Positions 51,410 to 60,044 of a stretch of 64,000 bases of DNA are shown piece by piece. This stretch comes from Gemmatimonadaceae bacterium (GTDB lineage: Bacteria > Gemmatimonadota > Gemmatimonadetes > Gemmatimonadales > Gemmatimonadaceae). The stretch is taken from NCBI GenBank assembly GCA_020852815.1, contig JADZAN010000009.1, positions 124,001-188,000 on the forward strand, given 5' to 3'. A program made the translations under genes and the position numbers. Each line of letters opens with the position of its first letter. Position 1 is the first letter of the stretch. Below the pieces are notes generated by a model. The model had not been told where the DNA came from. It searched no databases and saw only the letters and a program-made list of their open reading frames with translations.

Positions 51410-52765
51410 ATGCTCTATCGCTTCCTGAGCGCGCTGGCGTCGATCGCGGTTCGCTGGTACTACCGGCGCATCGAGGTGAACGGGATCGAGCGCATTCCCC
51501 CCACGGGGGCGGCGATCGTCGCCGCCAACCACTGGAACGCGCTCGTCGACGCCCTTCTGCTCGGCACGGCCCTCGCACGCCCCGTGCGCCTGACGGCCAA
51601 GGCCACGCTCCTCGAGCACCCGATCACGCGCCTCCTGGTGCGCGCCGTGGGGGTCATTCCCCTCCGACGGATGAGCGACGAGCGCCCGCGCGGCGACGGC
51701 ATGGTGGTCGAGGGGCGCAACGCCGAGTCGTTCGCCGCCATCCTCGACGCGCTCGCCGCCGGCGAAGTCGTCCTCATCTTCCCCGAGGGGAAGAGTCACA
51801 GCGACCCCGAACTCGCCCCGCTCAAGACCGGGTGCGCACGCCTCGCACTCCTCGCCCGTTCGGAGCGCGGACTCCCCCCCGTCCCCATCATCCCGGTGGG
51901 ACTCACCTTCGAGCGAAAGGGCGCGCCGAGAACGCGCGTGGCAATCCAGGTCGGCGTCCCGATTCGATCCGACGACCTCACCGCCCCCTCACCGCAGGCC
52001 GTCGCGACGCTCACCGCGCGCCTCGACGAGGGGCTCCGGCGCGTGACGCTCAACTTTCCCGATCACGACGCCGCCGGACAGGTGCTCGAAGTCTCGGCGC
52101 TGCTCAACCAGCTGCTCGATCGCGTGCGACCGCTCCACGCACCGGATGCCCCACTCGCCGATGCAATGCGCATCGCCAAGCGGCTCGAGGCGGCGCGTCA
52201 GCTCCTGCCGGCCGCACCCGGTGAGACGGTGGCGCAAGCCGATGCGTTCCTCACACGCCTGGACGCCTTTCGCGCACGCATGCGCACCGCCCGGATCCCG
52301 ATCAACGACCTGTGGCTCTCGATGTCGCTCGTCGCCGGCAGCTGGTTCGCCGTGCGCGAGGGGGCGATCGCCCTGGTTGCGGCGCCGCTGGCACTCTGGG
52401 GACGCATCAACCACTGGATTCCCATCACGCTCGCCCGCTGGCTCGGCAACGCCTCGTCGAAGAACCCGGACGAGCCGGCAATGCATACGCTGGTGGCAGG
52501 GCTGTTTCTGGTCGTGGCCTTCTACCTGGCGGTCGCGCTCTTCATCGGATCCCATCACGGCATCTGGTGGGCGCTCGCATATCTGTTCTCGCTCCCGCCC
52601 TCCGCATCACTCGATTTCTGGCTGAGCGATCGGTTGCGTCGCGCGCGGCGACGGGCACGAGCCTTCGTGACCTTGCGCCTCGATCCCCAGCTCAGGGGAG
52701 AGCTGCGGCGCGAAGCCAGCGACCTGCGTGCCGAGGCTCGTCGTCTGGATGCCGCGTTGCGATAG
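51410..52765 (+). CDS. PlsC-domain acyltransferase with C-terminal membrane region
   Basis: 451 residues. The N-terminal acyltransferase domain has IVAANHWNALVDALLLG (the NHxN...D variant seen in this subgroup rather than strict HX4D), VGVIPLRR, VLIFPEGKSHSDPELAPLKTGCARLA (motif III) and VPIIPVGLTF. After a helical region come two membrane segments near residues 305-395 (GAIALVAAPLALWGRI and LVAGLFLVVAFYLAVALFIG) and a basic coiled-coil C-terminus. Probably acylates a glycerolipid at the inner membrane. Confidence 0.88.
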   Translation: MLYRFLSALASIAVRWYYRRIEVNGIERIPPTGAAIVAANHWNALVDALLLGTALARPVRLTAKATLLEHPITRLLVRAVGVIPLRRMSDERPRGDGMVVEGRNAESFAAILDALAAGEVVLIFPEGKSHSDPELAPLKTGCARLALLARSERGLPPVPIIPVGLTFERKGAPRTRVAIQVGVPIRSDDLTAPSPQAVATLTARLDEGLRRVTLNFPDHDAAGQVLEVSALLNQLLDRVRPLHAPDAPLADAMRIAKRLEAARQLLPAAPGETVAQADAFLTRLDAFRARMRTARIPINDLWLSMSLVAGSWFAVREGAIALVAAPLALWGRINHWIPITLARWLGNASSKNPDEPAMHTLVAGLFLVVAFYLAVALFIGSHHGIWWALAYLFSLPPSASLDFWLSDRLRRARRRARAFVTLRLDPQLRGELRREASDLRAEARRLDAALR

Positions 52766-52806
52766 TCCGCGGTGTGGCATGGGTGACGCGGGGCGCTGAG
52801 AACGAA

Positions 52807-53196
52807 CTACTCGTCGGCTGACGGCGGAGGCGGGAGAAAGCGCCCCACGAGATCCCAGTGCCAGGCCTCGCGCCGCTCCGTCGTGCGCGGATCCTTGAGC
52901 GGCTTGAATTGCAGCCGCTCGGCTGGAAGCCCGACGGCGCGGCCATAGGCGAGGAGCAGGGCGCGATCCGTGGAGACGAGATGGGCCATTGCTCGCCCCT
53001 TCCACACGTGACGATGCAGCCACAGCCCGCCGTTCATCGCGTGGATCATCCCGTCGCGCCGGAACTCGAACTCGACGTACACGAGCGCCATCGCACCGAA
53101 CACGACGCGGACGTGCTGCATGGCGCCGCGGACGGTCTCGCCCCCTTCAAGTGGCGGCGGAGCGGGAGCGTCGGAATGGGGGTCTGCGGACGACAT
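52807..53196 (-). CDS. Hypothetical protein, weakly DUF4031-like
   Basis: 129 residues from ATG 53196. The core reads ALVYVEFEFRRDGMIHAMNGG, MAHLVSTDRALLLAYGRAVGLPAERLQF, and EAWHWDLVGRF. The order His-Leu-x-Ser-Thr-Asp, a helix, Gly-Leu and a late H-W-D resembles DUF4031 small proteins, but the match is not close. No signal peptide. Function unknown. Confidence 0.6.
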   Translation of the reverse strand: MSSADPHSDAPAPPPLEGGETVRGAMQHVRVVFGAMALVYVEFEFRRDGMIHAMNGGLWLHRHVWKGRAMAHLVSTDRALLLAYGRAVGLPAERLQFKPLKDPRTTERREAWHWDLVGRFLPPPPSADE

Positions 53197-53214
53197 CGAC
53201 GCCAACGATAACCA

Positions 53215-53252
53215 GAACGCCGGCCCCTCCCAACAGGAGGCGACCGGCGTTC
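53215..53252 (-). terminator. Hairpin downstream of the pilin-like gene
   Basis: GAACGCCGG (53215-53223) and CCGGCGTTC (53244-53252) form the outer stem, CCTCC/GGAGG (53226-53230, 53236-53240) the inner stem. On the minus strand it is followed by a T-richer GTTCTGGTTATCGTT. It probably ends the pilin transcript. Confidence 0.6.
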
Positions 53253-53277
53253 GGGTGCAGCGACGTCGAGCGGGACG

Positions 53278-53694
53278 TTACTGGCAGTTGATCACGCCCT
53301 CGATGGTTGCGGGCGTGTAGGCGGGGACGCCTCCCATGAAGAGCGCGCACTCGATGGGAAAGGCCTGCGGGTGCGTGACCTTGGCCGACCATCCGCCGGC
53401 GGTCACCGTACCGAACGTGAACGTCACACCGGGCGAGGGGAGGATGTTCAGCGCCACCAGGCTGGAGGTATAGGTCCCGTTCTGGTAGAAGTAGGCCTCT
53501 TCGGCCGTCGCGAGGTTGCGAAGGTCCGACTTGAGCGCGGCGAGGTTCGCCTTCCCTTTCGTGTTCTGGAACTTGGGGATGGCGATCGCGGCAAGCACCC
53601 CGATAATCACGACGACAATCAGGAGCTCGATGAGCGTGAAGCCTCGACGAGGGCGACGTCGCGCGAGGGCGGACAAGGAGTTGGTATGGCGCAT
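53278..53694 (-). CDS. Type IV pilin-like (prepilin) protein
   Basis: 138 residues. The class III signal RRPRRGFTLIELLIVVVIIGVLAAIAIPKF has a prepilin-peptidase cleavage site between Gly and Phe, Glu5, and a hydrophobic N-terminal helix. The remainder is a short pilin globule with LAALKSDLRNLATAEEAYFYQNGTYTSSLVAL. A pair of late Cys (IECALF and VINCQ) may form the D-region disulfide. The ATG at 53694 gives a normal 18-residue leader. No assembly genes (pilB, pilC, pilQ) are in the window. Confidence 0.93.
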   Translation of the reverse strand: MRHTNSLSALARRRPRRGFTLIELLIVVVIIGVLAAIAIPKFQNTKGKANLAALKSDLRNLATAEEAYFYQNGTYTSSLVALNILPSPGVTFTFGTVTAGGWSAKVTHPQAFPIECALFMGGVPAYTPATIEGVINCQ

Positions 53695-53937
53695 AGGGCG
53701 CACCTGAATCGTCGAACGGGCGTGCGGGCTGGCGAACGAGCCGCAGACTGGGCCCCCGGGCGGGGGAGGACTGGCCGCTGAGAGGGCAATGCCGGGGCCG
53801 TCTCGATTTGCCAAGATCAAGGGGTTGTTCTACATGGACTTACGCCCCCCCTGTGACGTCACGCACAAACCACGGCAGTCCGTCGTTTCGCCGCAATTCG
53901 GGCAGGATGCAATTCGCAACCGTGCGCCAGATCGCTC
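53695..53937. other. Spacer between the pilin start and polA end
   Basis: About 240 nt with no supported gene. It contains the 10-nt palindrome GTGACGTCAC (53853-53862). The pilin promoter should lie here on the minus strand; no clear consensus was found. Confidence 0.4.
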
Positions 53938-56862
53938 CTATTTGGTGTCCAGCCAGTTGTCGCCCACCCCCACCTCCACCAGGAGCGGAACGTCGAGCTG
54001 CGCCGCCGACTCCATCCGGTCGCGCACCAGGGCCGTGAGTGCCGCCACCTCCGCCGCGGGGCATTCGAAGACCAGCTCGTCATGGACCTGCAGCAGCATG
54101 CGCGCCTGCAGCCCCGACGCCTGCAGCGCCGCGTGGATGCGGATCATGGCGATCTTGATCAAGTCGGCGGCCGATCCCTGGATGGGGGCGTTGGTGGCCA
54201 CGCGCTCGCCAAAGGCGCGAATGTTGAAGTTGCGGTCCTTGAGCTCGGGGATGTAGCGGCGGCGGTGGAAGATGGTCTCGACGTATCCGTTGGTCTTCGC
54301 CGTTTCCACCTGGCGGTCCAGGTATTCGCGCACGCCACTGAAGCGCTCGAAGTACGTGGCGATGAACGCCTTCGCCTCGGCGTTGGCAATCTTGAGTTGG
54401 CGCGAGAGCGCGTGTGCCCCCTGCCCGTAGATCGTCGCGAAGTTGATCGTCTTGGCGCGGGCGCGCATCTCGGATGTCACCTCGCCTAACGGCACTCCGA
54501 AGATGATCGCGGCCGTCTCCTTGTGGATGTCGCCGCCCGACTGGAACGCCCGCACGAACGCGGGATCGTGCGAGAGGTGCGCCAGCAGCCGCAACTCGAT
54601 CTGCGAGTAGTCGGCGCCGACGAACTTCCACCCGGCCTGCGGCACAAAGCCTCGGCGGATATCGCGCCCCAGTTCGCGGCGAATGGGGATGTTCTGGAGG
54701 TTGGGGTCGCTCGACGAGAGCCGCCCGGTGGCGGCCACGGTCTGGTTGAACGACGTATGCAACCGTCCATCGCGCGGGTGGATGAGCGCCGGCAGGGTGT
54801 CGAGGTACGTCGACTCGAGCTTGGCCAGCTCTCGGTACTCCATCAGCAGCGTGGGGAGCGTGTGCCCCTCGTCGGCGAGTTCCTGCAGGACGCTGGCATC
54901 GGTCGAGGGGCCGGTCGCGGTCTTCTTCTTGATCGGCAGCTGCAATTTCTCGAACAGGATCGTGCGCAGTTGCGGGTTGGAGTTGATGTTGAACTGCTCC
55001 CCCGCCTCGCCGTAGATCTCCTGCTCCACCCGCTCGCGTTCGCGCGCAAAGCGGGTCTTGAGCGAGTGAAACCAGGCGACGTCGATGGAGACGCCAGCCA
55101 ACTCCATGTCCGCCAGCACCGACACCAGCGGCATCTCGATCTCGTGAAAGAGCGCCCGCATACCCATCTGCTCCAACTGGGGAGCAAACAGCTCGTGCAG
55201 GCGCCACGTCATGTCGGCGTCCTCGCACGAGTAGTCGCGTGCGCTCTCGATCGGGACCACGTCGAACGGAAGCTCCTGCTTCCCCTTCCCGCACAGCGCC
55301 TCGTACGAGATCATCGCGTGATCGAGGAACTCGGACGCCAGCAGGTCGAGCGAGTGCGAGCGACGCCCGGGGTCCAGCACATAGCTGGCGAGCATCGTGT
55401 CGAAGTCGATCCCTCGCACCGTCACCCCCGCCATGCGGAGCACCAGCAGGTCGAACTTGCAGTTCTGCCCCACCTTGGCGATGGCCGGGTCTTCCAGCAC
55501 CGCGCGAAAGTCGCGCAACGCATCGCTGAGCAAGGGGGGGAGGTTGCGCACAGGGGTCGCGCCTCCCGCGAGGGCACGCGCGGCGATGCTGTCACCCTCG
55601 GGCCCGCGCGTGCTGGTGCTCACTCCCTTCCCCTTTCCGCCTCCGGTGCCGGTCGCGCCGGTGGCGCCGGTGGCGCCAAGCTTGAGGGCCAGCGCTCCCT
55701 GCTCCGGCTCCCAGACCCGGTGCGCAAACGGGAGGTAGTAGCCCACCCCCGCGCCGGTGGCAATGGAGATCGAGACCAGGCGCGAGCGAAGCGGATCCAC
55801 CTTGGTCGGGCTTCCCGGCTCCGCGACGGTCTCGGTGTCGAAGGCGAAACGCTTCGCATCGCGGAGTGTCGTCACCAGCGATGCCAGCGACTCCACGGTA
55901 TCGATCACCGAGTATTGCACCTGGCGGTCGGCCCGCGCGCGCTCGGCGGGGACGTCACCCTCCAGGTCCTTCAGCAGCGAGGTGAACTCCAGCTCGTTGT
56001 ACAACTGCCGAAGGCGCGATGTGTCCGATGCACGCCGCTGCAGCGCCGGGAGGTCGAGAGCAATGGGAACGGTGTCGCGAATCGTGACGAGGTCCTTCGA
56101 CAGACGCGCCTGCTCGCCGTTGGCCAGCAGCGCCTCGCGCGGACGCTTCTTCGTCACGTCGGCCGCGTGCTCGAGGATCGATTCCAGGTGCCCGAAGGCC
56201 TCGACGAGCTCCTTCGCCGTTTTCTCCCCGATTCCCGGAACGCCAGGCACGTTGTCCGAGCTGTCGCCCACCAGCGCCAGGTAGTCGATAACAAACTCCG
56301 GCGCCACACCCAGTCGCTCGGCGGCGTTCTCCACTCCTACCCACTGCTCATCCACCGATGCGGGGCCGCCGCGTCCGGGATTCAGCAGCCACACGCCCGG
56401 CCTAACGAGCTGCTGGAAGTCCTTGTCGCCCGAGACGATGACGACGTTCACGCCCTGCGCCGTCCCCTGTGCCGCGAGCGTGCCAATCACGTCGTCGGCT
56501 TCGTAGCCATTCACCGACAGGACGGGGACGCGGAACGCCTCGAGCAACTCCTTGATGCGTTCAACCCCAGTATCGAAATCCGCCTGCAGTTCCTCCGTCA
56601 GCTTCTCACGCGTCGCCTTGTACGCCGGATACATCTCGTGGCGGAACGACCGCCCCGAATCGTGCACCCAGCCGATGTACTCGGGGCGATGCTTGGCGAC
56701 GAGTCGCTGGAGGAAGTTGACCACCCCCCACGCCGCCGAGGTGTTCTCGCCGCGCGCCGTCGTCAACGGACGCGAGAGCAGCGCGAAAAACGCGCGATAG
56801 ATCAGCGCGTATCCATCGATCAGGAAGAGCGTCGGTGAGGTCGGCGGAGTGGCGGGCGGCAC
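53938..56862 (-). CDS. polA: DNA polymerase I
   Basis: About 974 residues from a GTG at 56862; the frame is open to 56943, so the start is provisional. Order: 5'-3' exonuclease (LFLIDGYALIYRAFFAL, VSGDKDFQQLV, YLALVGDSSDNVPGVPGIGEKTA), a 3'-5' exonuclease with apparent catalytic acids (RFAFDTETV, NCKFDLLVL, YSCEDADMTWRL), and the polymerase domain (SSDPNLQNIPIR, VGADYSQIELRLLAHLS, RAKTINFATIYGQGAHALS, LLQVHDELVFE). A low-complexity insertion, LGATGATGATGTGGGKGKG, interrupts the exonuclease domain near residue 375. Longer than typical PolA (about 930) mainly for that reason. Confidence 0.96.
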   Translation of the reverse strand: MPPATPPTSPTLFLIDGYALIYRAFFALLSRPLTTARGENTSAAWGVVNFLQRLVAKHRPEYIGWVHDSGRSFRHEMYPAYKATREKLTEELQADFDTGVERIKELLEAFRVPVLSVNGYEADDVIGTLAAQGTAQGVNVVIVSGDKDFQQLVRPGVWLLNPGRGGPASVDEQWVGVENAAERLGVAPEFVIDYLALVGDSSDNVPGVPGIGEKTAKELVEAFGHLESILEHAADVTKKRPREALLANGEQARLSKDLVTIRDTVPIALDLPALQRRASDTSRLRQLYNELEFTSLLKDLEGDVPAERARADRQVQYSVIDTVESLASLVTTLRDAKRFAFDTETVAEPGSPTKVDPLRSRLVSISIATGAGVGYYLPFAHRVWEPEQGALALKLGATGATGATGTGGGKGKGVSTSTRGPEGDSIAARALAGGATPVRNLPPLLSDALRDFRAVLEDPAIAKVGQNCKFDLLVLRMAGVTVRGIDFDTMLASYVLDPGRRSHSLDLLASEFLDHAMISYEALCGKGKQELPFDVVPIESARDYSCEDADMTWRLHELFAPQLEQMGMRALFHEIEMPLVSVLADMELAGVSIDVAWFHSLKTRFARERERVEQEIYGEAGEQFNINSNPQLRTILFEKLQLPIKKKTATGPSTDASVLQELADEGHTLPTLLMEYRELAKLESTYLDTLPALIHPRDGRLHTSFNQTVAATGRLSSSDPNLQNIPIRRELGRDIRRGFVPQAGWKFVGADYSQIELRLLAHLSHDPAFVRAFQSGGDIHKETAAIIFGVPLGEVTSEMRARAKTINFATIYGQGAHALSRQLKIANAEAKAFIATYFERFSGVREYLDRQVETAKTNGYVETIFHRRRYIPELKDRNFNIRAFGERVATNAPIQGSAADLIKIAMIRIHAALQASGLQARMLLQVHDELVFECPAAEVAALTALVRDRMESAAQLDVPLLVEVGVGDNWLDTK

Positions 56863-56978
56863 GCGACCAAGGGGAAAGAGGGAGAGACCGGGCGAGACCG
56901 AGCGAAGGCAGTGCGACCGGTCGCCGTCGTACAACACGCACAACTCTAGCGCGGCGCGCCGTCATCCGCTGCCCGCCG

Positions 56979-57014
56979 GCGTCTCCAGCAGCGTCTCCAG
57001 CAGCGTTGTCAGCG
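56979..57014. repeat. 12-nt tandem repeat upstream of polA
   Basis: GCGTCTCCAGCA at 56979-56990 and 56991-57002, then a degenerate GCGTTGTCAGCG. Confidence 0.6.
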
Positions 57015-57100
57015 GCGTTTCAAAGGGCGCCATCCTCGACGCCTTCGCTCTTGTCACCAGTCATGTCAGGAGCGTACTCGCCAGCCGTGTCACCAGCGTG

Positions 57101-57138
57101 ACAAGGCCGCCCTTCCTTCAGGAGGAGGGCGGCCTTGT
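57101..57138 (-). terminator. Strong hairpin downstream of cspA
   Basis: ACAAGGCCGCCC (57101-57112) pairs perfectly with GGGCGGCCTTGT (57127-57138), with further inner pairing (TTCC/GGA). Probable terminator of cspA, although no U-run follows on the minus strand. Confidence 0.6.
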
Positions 57139-57212
57139 GCACTCGAGGAGCTGGGTCGCGCTAGAAGCGCGCTAGGCGCGTGCTGCCAGCATGTTACGCG
57201 CGCACGACGTCC

Positions 57213-57413
57213 CTACGCTCGGGTAACGCTGCTCGCGTGAAGTCCCTTGGCACCACTCTCGACCTCAAACTCGACCATCTGCCCCTCGGCGAGGGTCTTG
57301 AAGCCATCCATCTGGATCGCAGAGAAGTGGACAAAGACGTCCTCTCCGGATTCCTGTTCAATGAAGCCGAAGCCCTTGGCGTCATTGAACCACTTCACCT
57401 TCCCCTTGGCCAT
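57213..57413 (-). CDS. cspA: Cold-shock protein, CspA family
   Basis: 66 residues, a single OB-fold cold-shock domain. RNP1 is KGFGFIEQE and RNP2 DVFVHFSAI; the N-terminus is [11 protein letters not shown]. It binds single-stranded RNA or DNA as an RNA chaperone. AGGAGGC lies 8 nt before the ATG. It has its own near-consensus promoter and a 64-nt leader with a stable hairpin, which could regulate translation with temperature as in other csp genes (inference). Confidence 0.97.
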   Translation of the reverse strand: MAKGKVKWFNDAKGFGFIEQESGEDVFVHFSAIQMDGFKTLAEGQMVEFEVESGAKGLHASSVTRA

Positions 57414-57450
57414 ACGAGTTGCCTCCTGCAGGTATCAGAGCTCACGCGAG

Positions 57451-57467
57451 CTGGACTGAAAGTCCAG
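57451..57467 (-). promoter_or_regulatory. Hairpin in the cspA 5' leader
   Basis: CTGGACT (57451-57457) and AGTCCAG (57461-57467) form a 7-bp stem with a 3-nt loop about 40 nt upstream of the start codon, within the predicted transcript. Confidence 0.5.
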
Positions 57468-57483
57468 AACTCCAGCGCCGCCG

Positions 57484-57512
57484 TATTTAGGACCGACGTT
57501 CTGATATGTCAA
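57484..57512 (-). promoter_or_regulatory. cspA promoter
   Basis: On the minus strand: perfect -35 TTGACA (57512-57507), 17-nt spacer, -10 TAAATA (57489-57484). Predicted transcription start about 57477, giving a 64-nt leader. This is the closest to sigma-70 consensus in the window. Confidence 0.8.
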
Positions 57513-57570
57513 GAGAAGACATTGAAAGCCAATGAGATACCACCCCTATTGATATTGGACCCGCCGAGGC

Positions 57571-58974
57571 CTAGGGCAGGATTCTGCGGACGACACTCTC
57601 GAATTCCGTTTCCGAACTGATCGTCATCCGCCACCGACCGAACCCAGTCTGGTCAATGAATACGATCTGCAGCCGGTGCTGCCGGTACTCCCACACCTGG
57701 CTTCGCCCACGCTGGTTCATGTCAGCCAGGTTGGGCTCGATAATCTGATCTGGCGCTCCCAGCGCCACGAACGCTCGTCCGCGGTCGGTTAACCAGCCGG
57801 CGGCCCCCTCTTCACGGAAACGTGCGTTTGCCTGCGCGATGCGGTTGAAGTAGTCGCGCAGCCCCTCGTGCTGTGGCGTCTGGGGGACCGGGTCGGTTTC
57901 CCGGATGAACGATGCCCAGAGCGCCGCGCGCTGGTCGGGGGGCGCATCGCGCATGGCCGACAGGCGCGACGCGCTCGCGAAGTACCGGAGATAGTCGAGC
58001 ATCTCGTTGAACGTCGCGACCGGAAGGTCCTCACCAAACGCAATGAACACCGGCGCCCTCAGTGTGTCGGCACTTCCCGCGCGCGATACGCCGACCGACA
58101 TCACCCCGACGCCCAGCTTTACCAGCGGCACGTTGAAGGTGCCCGAGAAGAGATTCGCCCGACGGGTGAGCACCAGAGAATCGCTCCACAGCACGGTGTT
58201 CGCCCCATCAGGGCGAACCGAGATGCGCACGGGAAAGGTCGCGCCTCCCCCATACCCTTCCACATAGATCGGAAGAACCGAGTCGCGCCCGAAAACCGTA
58301 GTGCTCCTCGGCGTGGCGATGAACCGCGGCAGCGAATCGAGCGTCGTGCGCGGTGTGGCCTCGTAGAAGGCAATCGGTGAGGAGATCGAACCATCGACCA
58401 GCCTCGGCACTCCCACCGTTGCCTCGATCGCACTCCCGCGTGCCACAGAATCGTCGCGCACCGTCAGGCGCAGGTCGTACATCCCCGGTGCGAGCGTCAC
58501 GATCTGACGATAGAGCACGCTCTCATCCGTTCGCTGCGTCTCGCGGAACACCAGAACGCGCACGGATTCCCTGGAGCTGATGTTCTGCACCACCGTGGTT
58601 CCGCGCTTGATCTCGAGTCCCACGTTGTACGAGGCACGATACCGGTCGCCCTCTCGACCAAATCGCAGCGAGCGGTTCGCAAGCGAGACGGTGAGCACCA
58701 TGACCGTCGAATCGTTCGTGCGCCCGGCCAGGAAGGCCAGCGAGCCGACGAAGGGCGTCTCACCGCCCTCGGCGAGCAGCCCCAGCCGGCGATAGAGCAT
58801 CACCGGATCCGGCTGCGTCGGAATGCGACGGTTGGATACCGGACCCGCCGCCGCCGGGTTGGAAGCGGTACCAGCGGGGACGGGAGCCGGCCCCTGTCCC
58901 GGGTTTGCCCCCTTCTTGGAGGCACATCCCCCGAGCGAGACCAGCACGGCGAACAGGAGGAGGATCGAACGCAT
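57571..58974 (-). CDS. GWxTD-domain lipoprotein
   Basis: 467 residues. Signal peptide MRSILLLFAVLVSLGGCASK with lipobox LGGC, then a Pro/Ala-rich linker. A beta-rich middle region (residues about 80-330: VMVLTVSLANRSLRFGREGD, APGMYDLRLTVRDDSVA) precedes the C-terminal GWxTD domain, here REEGAAGWLTDRGRAFVALGAPDQII followed by VWEYRQHRLQIVFIDQTGFG. GWxTD proteins are widespread in Gemmatimonadota, Acidobacteria and Bacteroidota; no function is established. Divergent from the Ser/Thr kinase gene. Confidence 0.9.
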   Translation of the reverse strand: MRSILLLFAVLVSLGGCASKKGANPGQGPAPVPAGTASNPAAAGPVSNRRIPTQPDPVMLYRRLGLLAEGGETPFVGSLAFLAGRTNDSTVMVLTVSLANRSLRFGREGDRYRASYNVGLEIKRGTTVVQNISSRESVRVLVFRETQRTDESVLYRQIVTLAPGMYDLRLTVRDDSVARGSAIEATVGVPRLVDGSISSPIAFYEATPRTTLDSLPRFIATPRSTTVFGRDSVLPIYVEGYGGGATFPVRISVRPDGANTVLWSDSLVLTRRANLFSGTFNVPLVKLGVGVMSVGVSRAGSADTLRAPVFIAFGEDLPVATFNEMLDYLRYFASASRLSAMRDAPPDQRAALWASFIRETDPVPQTPQHEGLRDYFNRIAQANARFREEGAAGWLTDRGRAFVALGAPDQIIEPNLADMNQRGRSQVWEYRQHRLQIVFIDQTGFGRWRMTISSETEFESVVRRILP

Positions 58975-59103
58975 AGGAGCCCAGGCCGCACAAGAGGTGC
59001 GGGCAGGAGAGGAGGACGTCCCGAGGGACGCTGCAAGATAGGAGTCGGGGTGATTCTCGCGCATTGCTTGCTGCCCTACTGGGGGACCATTAGGTTCGGC
59101 GCC

Positions 59104-60027
59104 GTGTCCAAGGAGAATCTTGTCGGGCGGTCGATCGCCGGCTACACGCTGAAAAGCCTCGTGGGGGAGGGCGGCACCTCTGTCGTCTATCGCGCCGAGC
59201 ACGCGCAGAACGGTCAGGTTGCCTTCAAGGTGCTGCGCGACAAGCTCCGACAGGAGAAGACCGCCGTCGCGCGCTTCAACCGCGAAGCCGAGTTCGGCAA
59301 ACGAGTCATTCACCCCAACGTCATTCGCACGATTGAGACAGGGGAGGCCGAAGGGTACCACTACTTGGTCATCGAATGGGCAGCCGGCGAGCTGCTCGAG
59401 CGATACGCCAAGGACCATGCTCCCCTCCCCCGGGAGGAGGTCGCCCGCATCATCCTGAGCATTGGTGAGGCCGTGAAGGCCGCGCACGACTCGGGGATCG
59501 TTCATCGCGACCTGAAACCCGACAACGCGATGTACGATCCCGAGACCGGTGCCACCAAGCTCCTCGATTTCGGCATCGCGGCCGCCACCGACACGCGCCA
59601 GGACGAGCGCCTCACCCGCGCTGGCTACTTCGTGGGGACGCTGATGTACGTGGCTCCCGAAGCCCTCTCGGGGGAACTGGTCACTCCCGCTGCGGACCAG
59701 TATTCGCTGGCAACCATCGCCTACTTCCTCCTGACCGGCACGCTCCCGTATCTCGCCAAGAGCCCGCGGGAGATGTTCACGCAGCTCCTGTCGCAACCAC
59801 CGATCGCGCTCAACAAGGCTCGCACCAGCCTGGACTTCGGTCCACGCGTCGAGTCTGTGATCATGCGCGCCCTCGCGCGCCAGCCCGACGATCGGTACCC
59901 CGACATCCTCACCTTCGCCCGTGAGCTGCACGATGCGCTGCTCGCGACCGCCGCCCCGGTCGCTCCAGCCGAGCCGCAAGAAGAGTCGGGGATCTTCTCC
60001 AAGATGAAGGGCCTGTTTCGCCGGTAG
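59104..60027 (+). CDS. Ser/Thr protein kinase (Hanks type)
   Basis: 307 residues from GTG 59104; a GTG at 59050 is an alternative. Kinase subdomains are complete: glycine loop LVGEGGTSVVYRAEH, Lys in VAFKVLRDKL, HRDLKPDNAMYD, LLDFGIAAA, GTLMYVAPEALSG and a C-lobe ADQYSLATIAYFLLTG. After the kinase domain there is only a short tail (GIFSKMKGLFRR), without a membrane segment or sensor domain, so it should be cytosolic. It precedes pyrE by 17 nt. Confidence 0.93.
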   Translation: MSKENLVGRSIAGYTLKSLVGEGGTSVVYRAEHAQNGQVAFKVLRDKLRQEKTAVARFNREAEFGKRVIHPNVIRTIETGEAEGYHYLVIEWAAGELLERYAKDHAPLPREEVARIILSIGEAVKAAHDSGIVHRDLKPDNAMYDPETGATKLLDFGIAAATDTRQDERLTRAGYFVGTLMYVAPEALSGELVTPAADQYSLATIAYFLLTGTLPYLAKSPREMFTQLLSQPPIALNKARTSLDFGPRVESVIMRALARQPDDRYPDILTFARELHDALLATAAPVAPAEPQEESGIFSKMKGLFRR

Positions 60028-60044
60028 CCCGCGCACCTTCACAC

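Larger units (their letters stand above)
56863..57212. other. Spacer between polA and cspA
   Basis: About 350 nt with no supported gene. It holds a 12-nt tandem repeat (GCGTCTCCAGCA twice at 56979-57002, plus a degenerate third unit) and the hairpin at 57101-57138. The polA promoter should lie here on the minus strand. Confidence 0.5.

Noticed and set aside
53853-53862. GTGACGTCAC palindrome as a CRP/FNR-type site
   Set aside because: The half-site spacing does not fit the 16-22 nt CRP/FNR pattern and a 10-nt palindrome alone is weak evidence.
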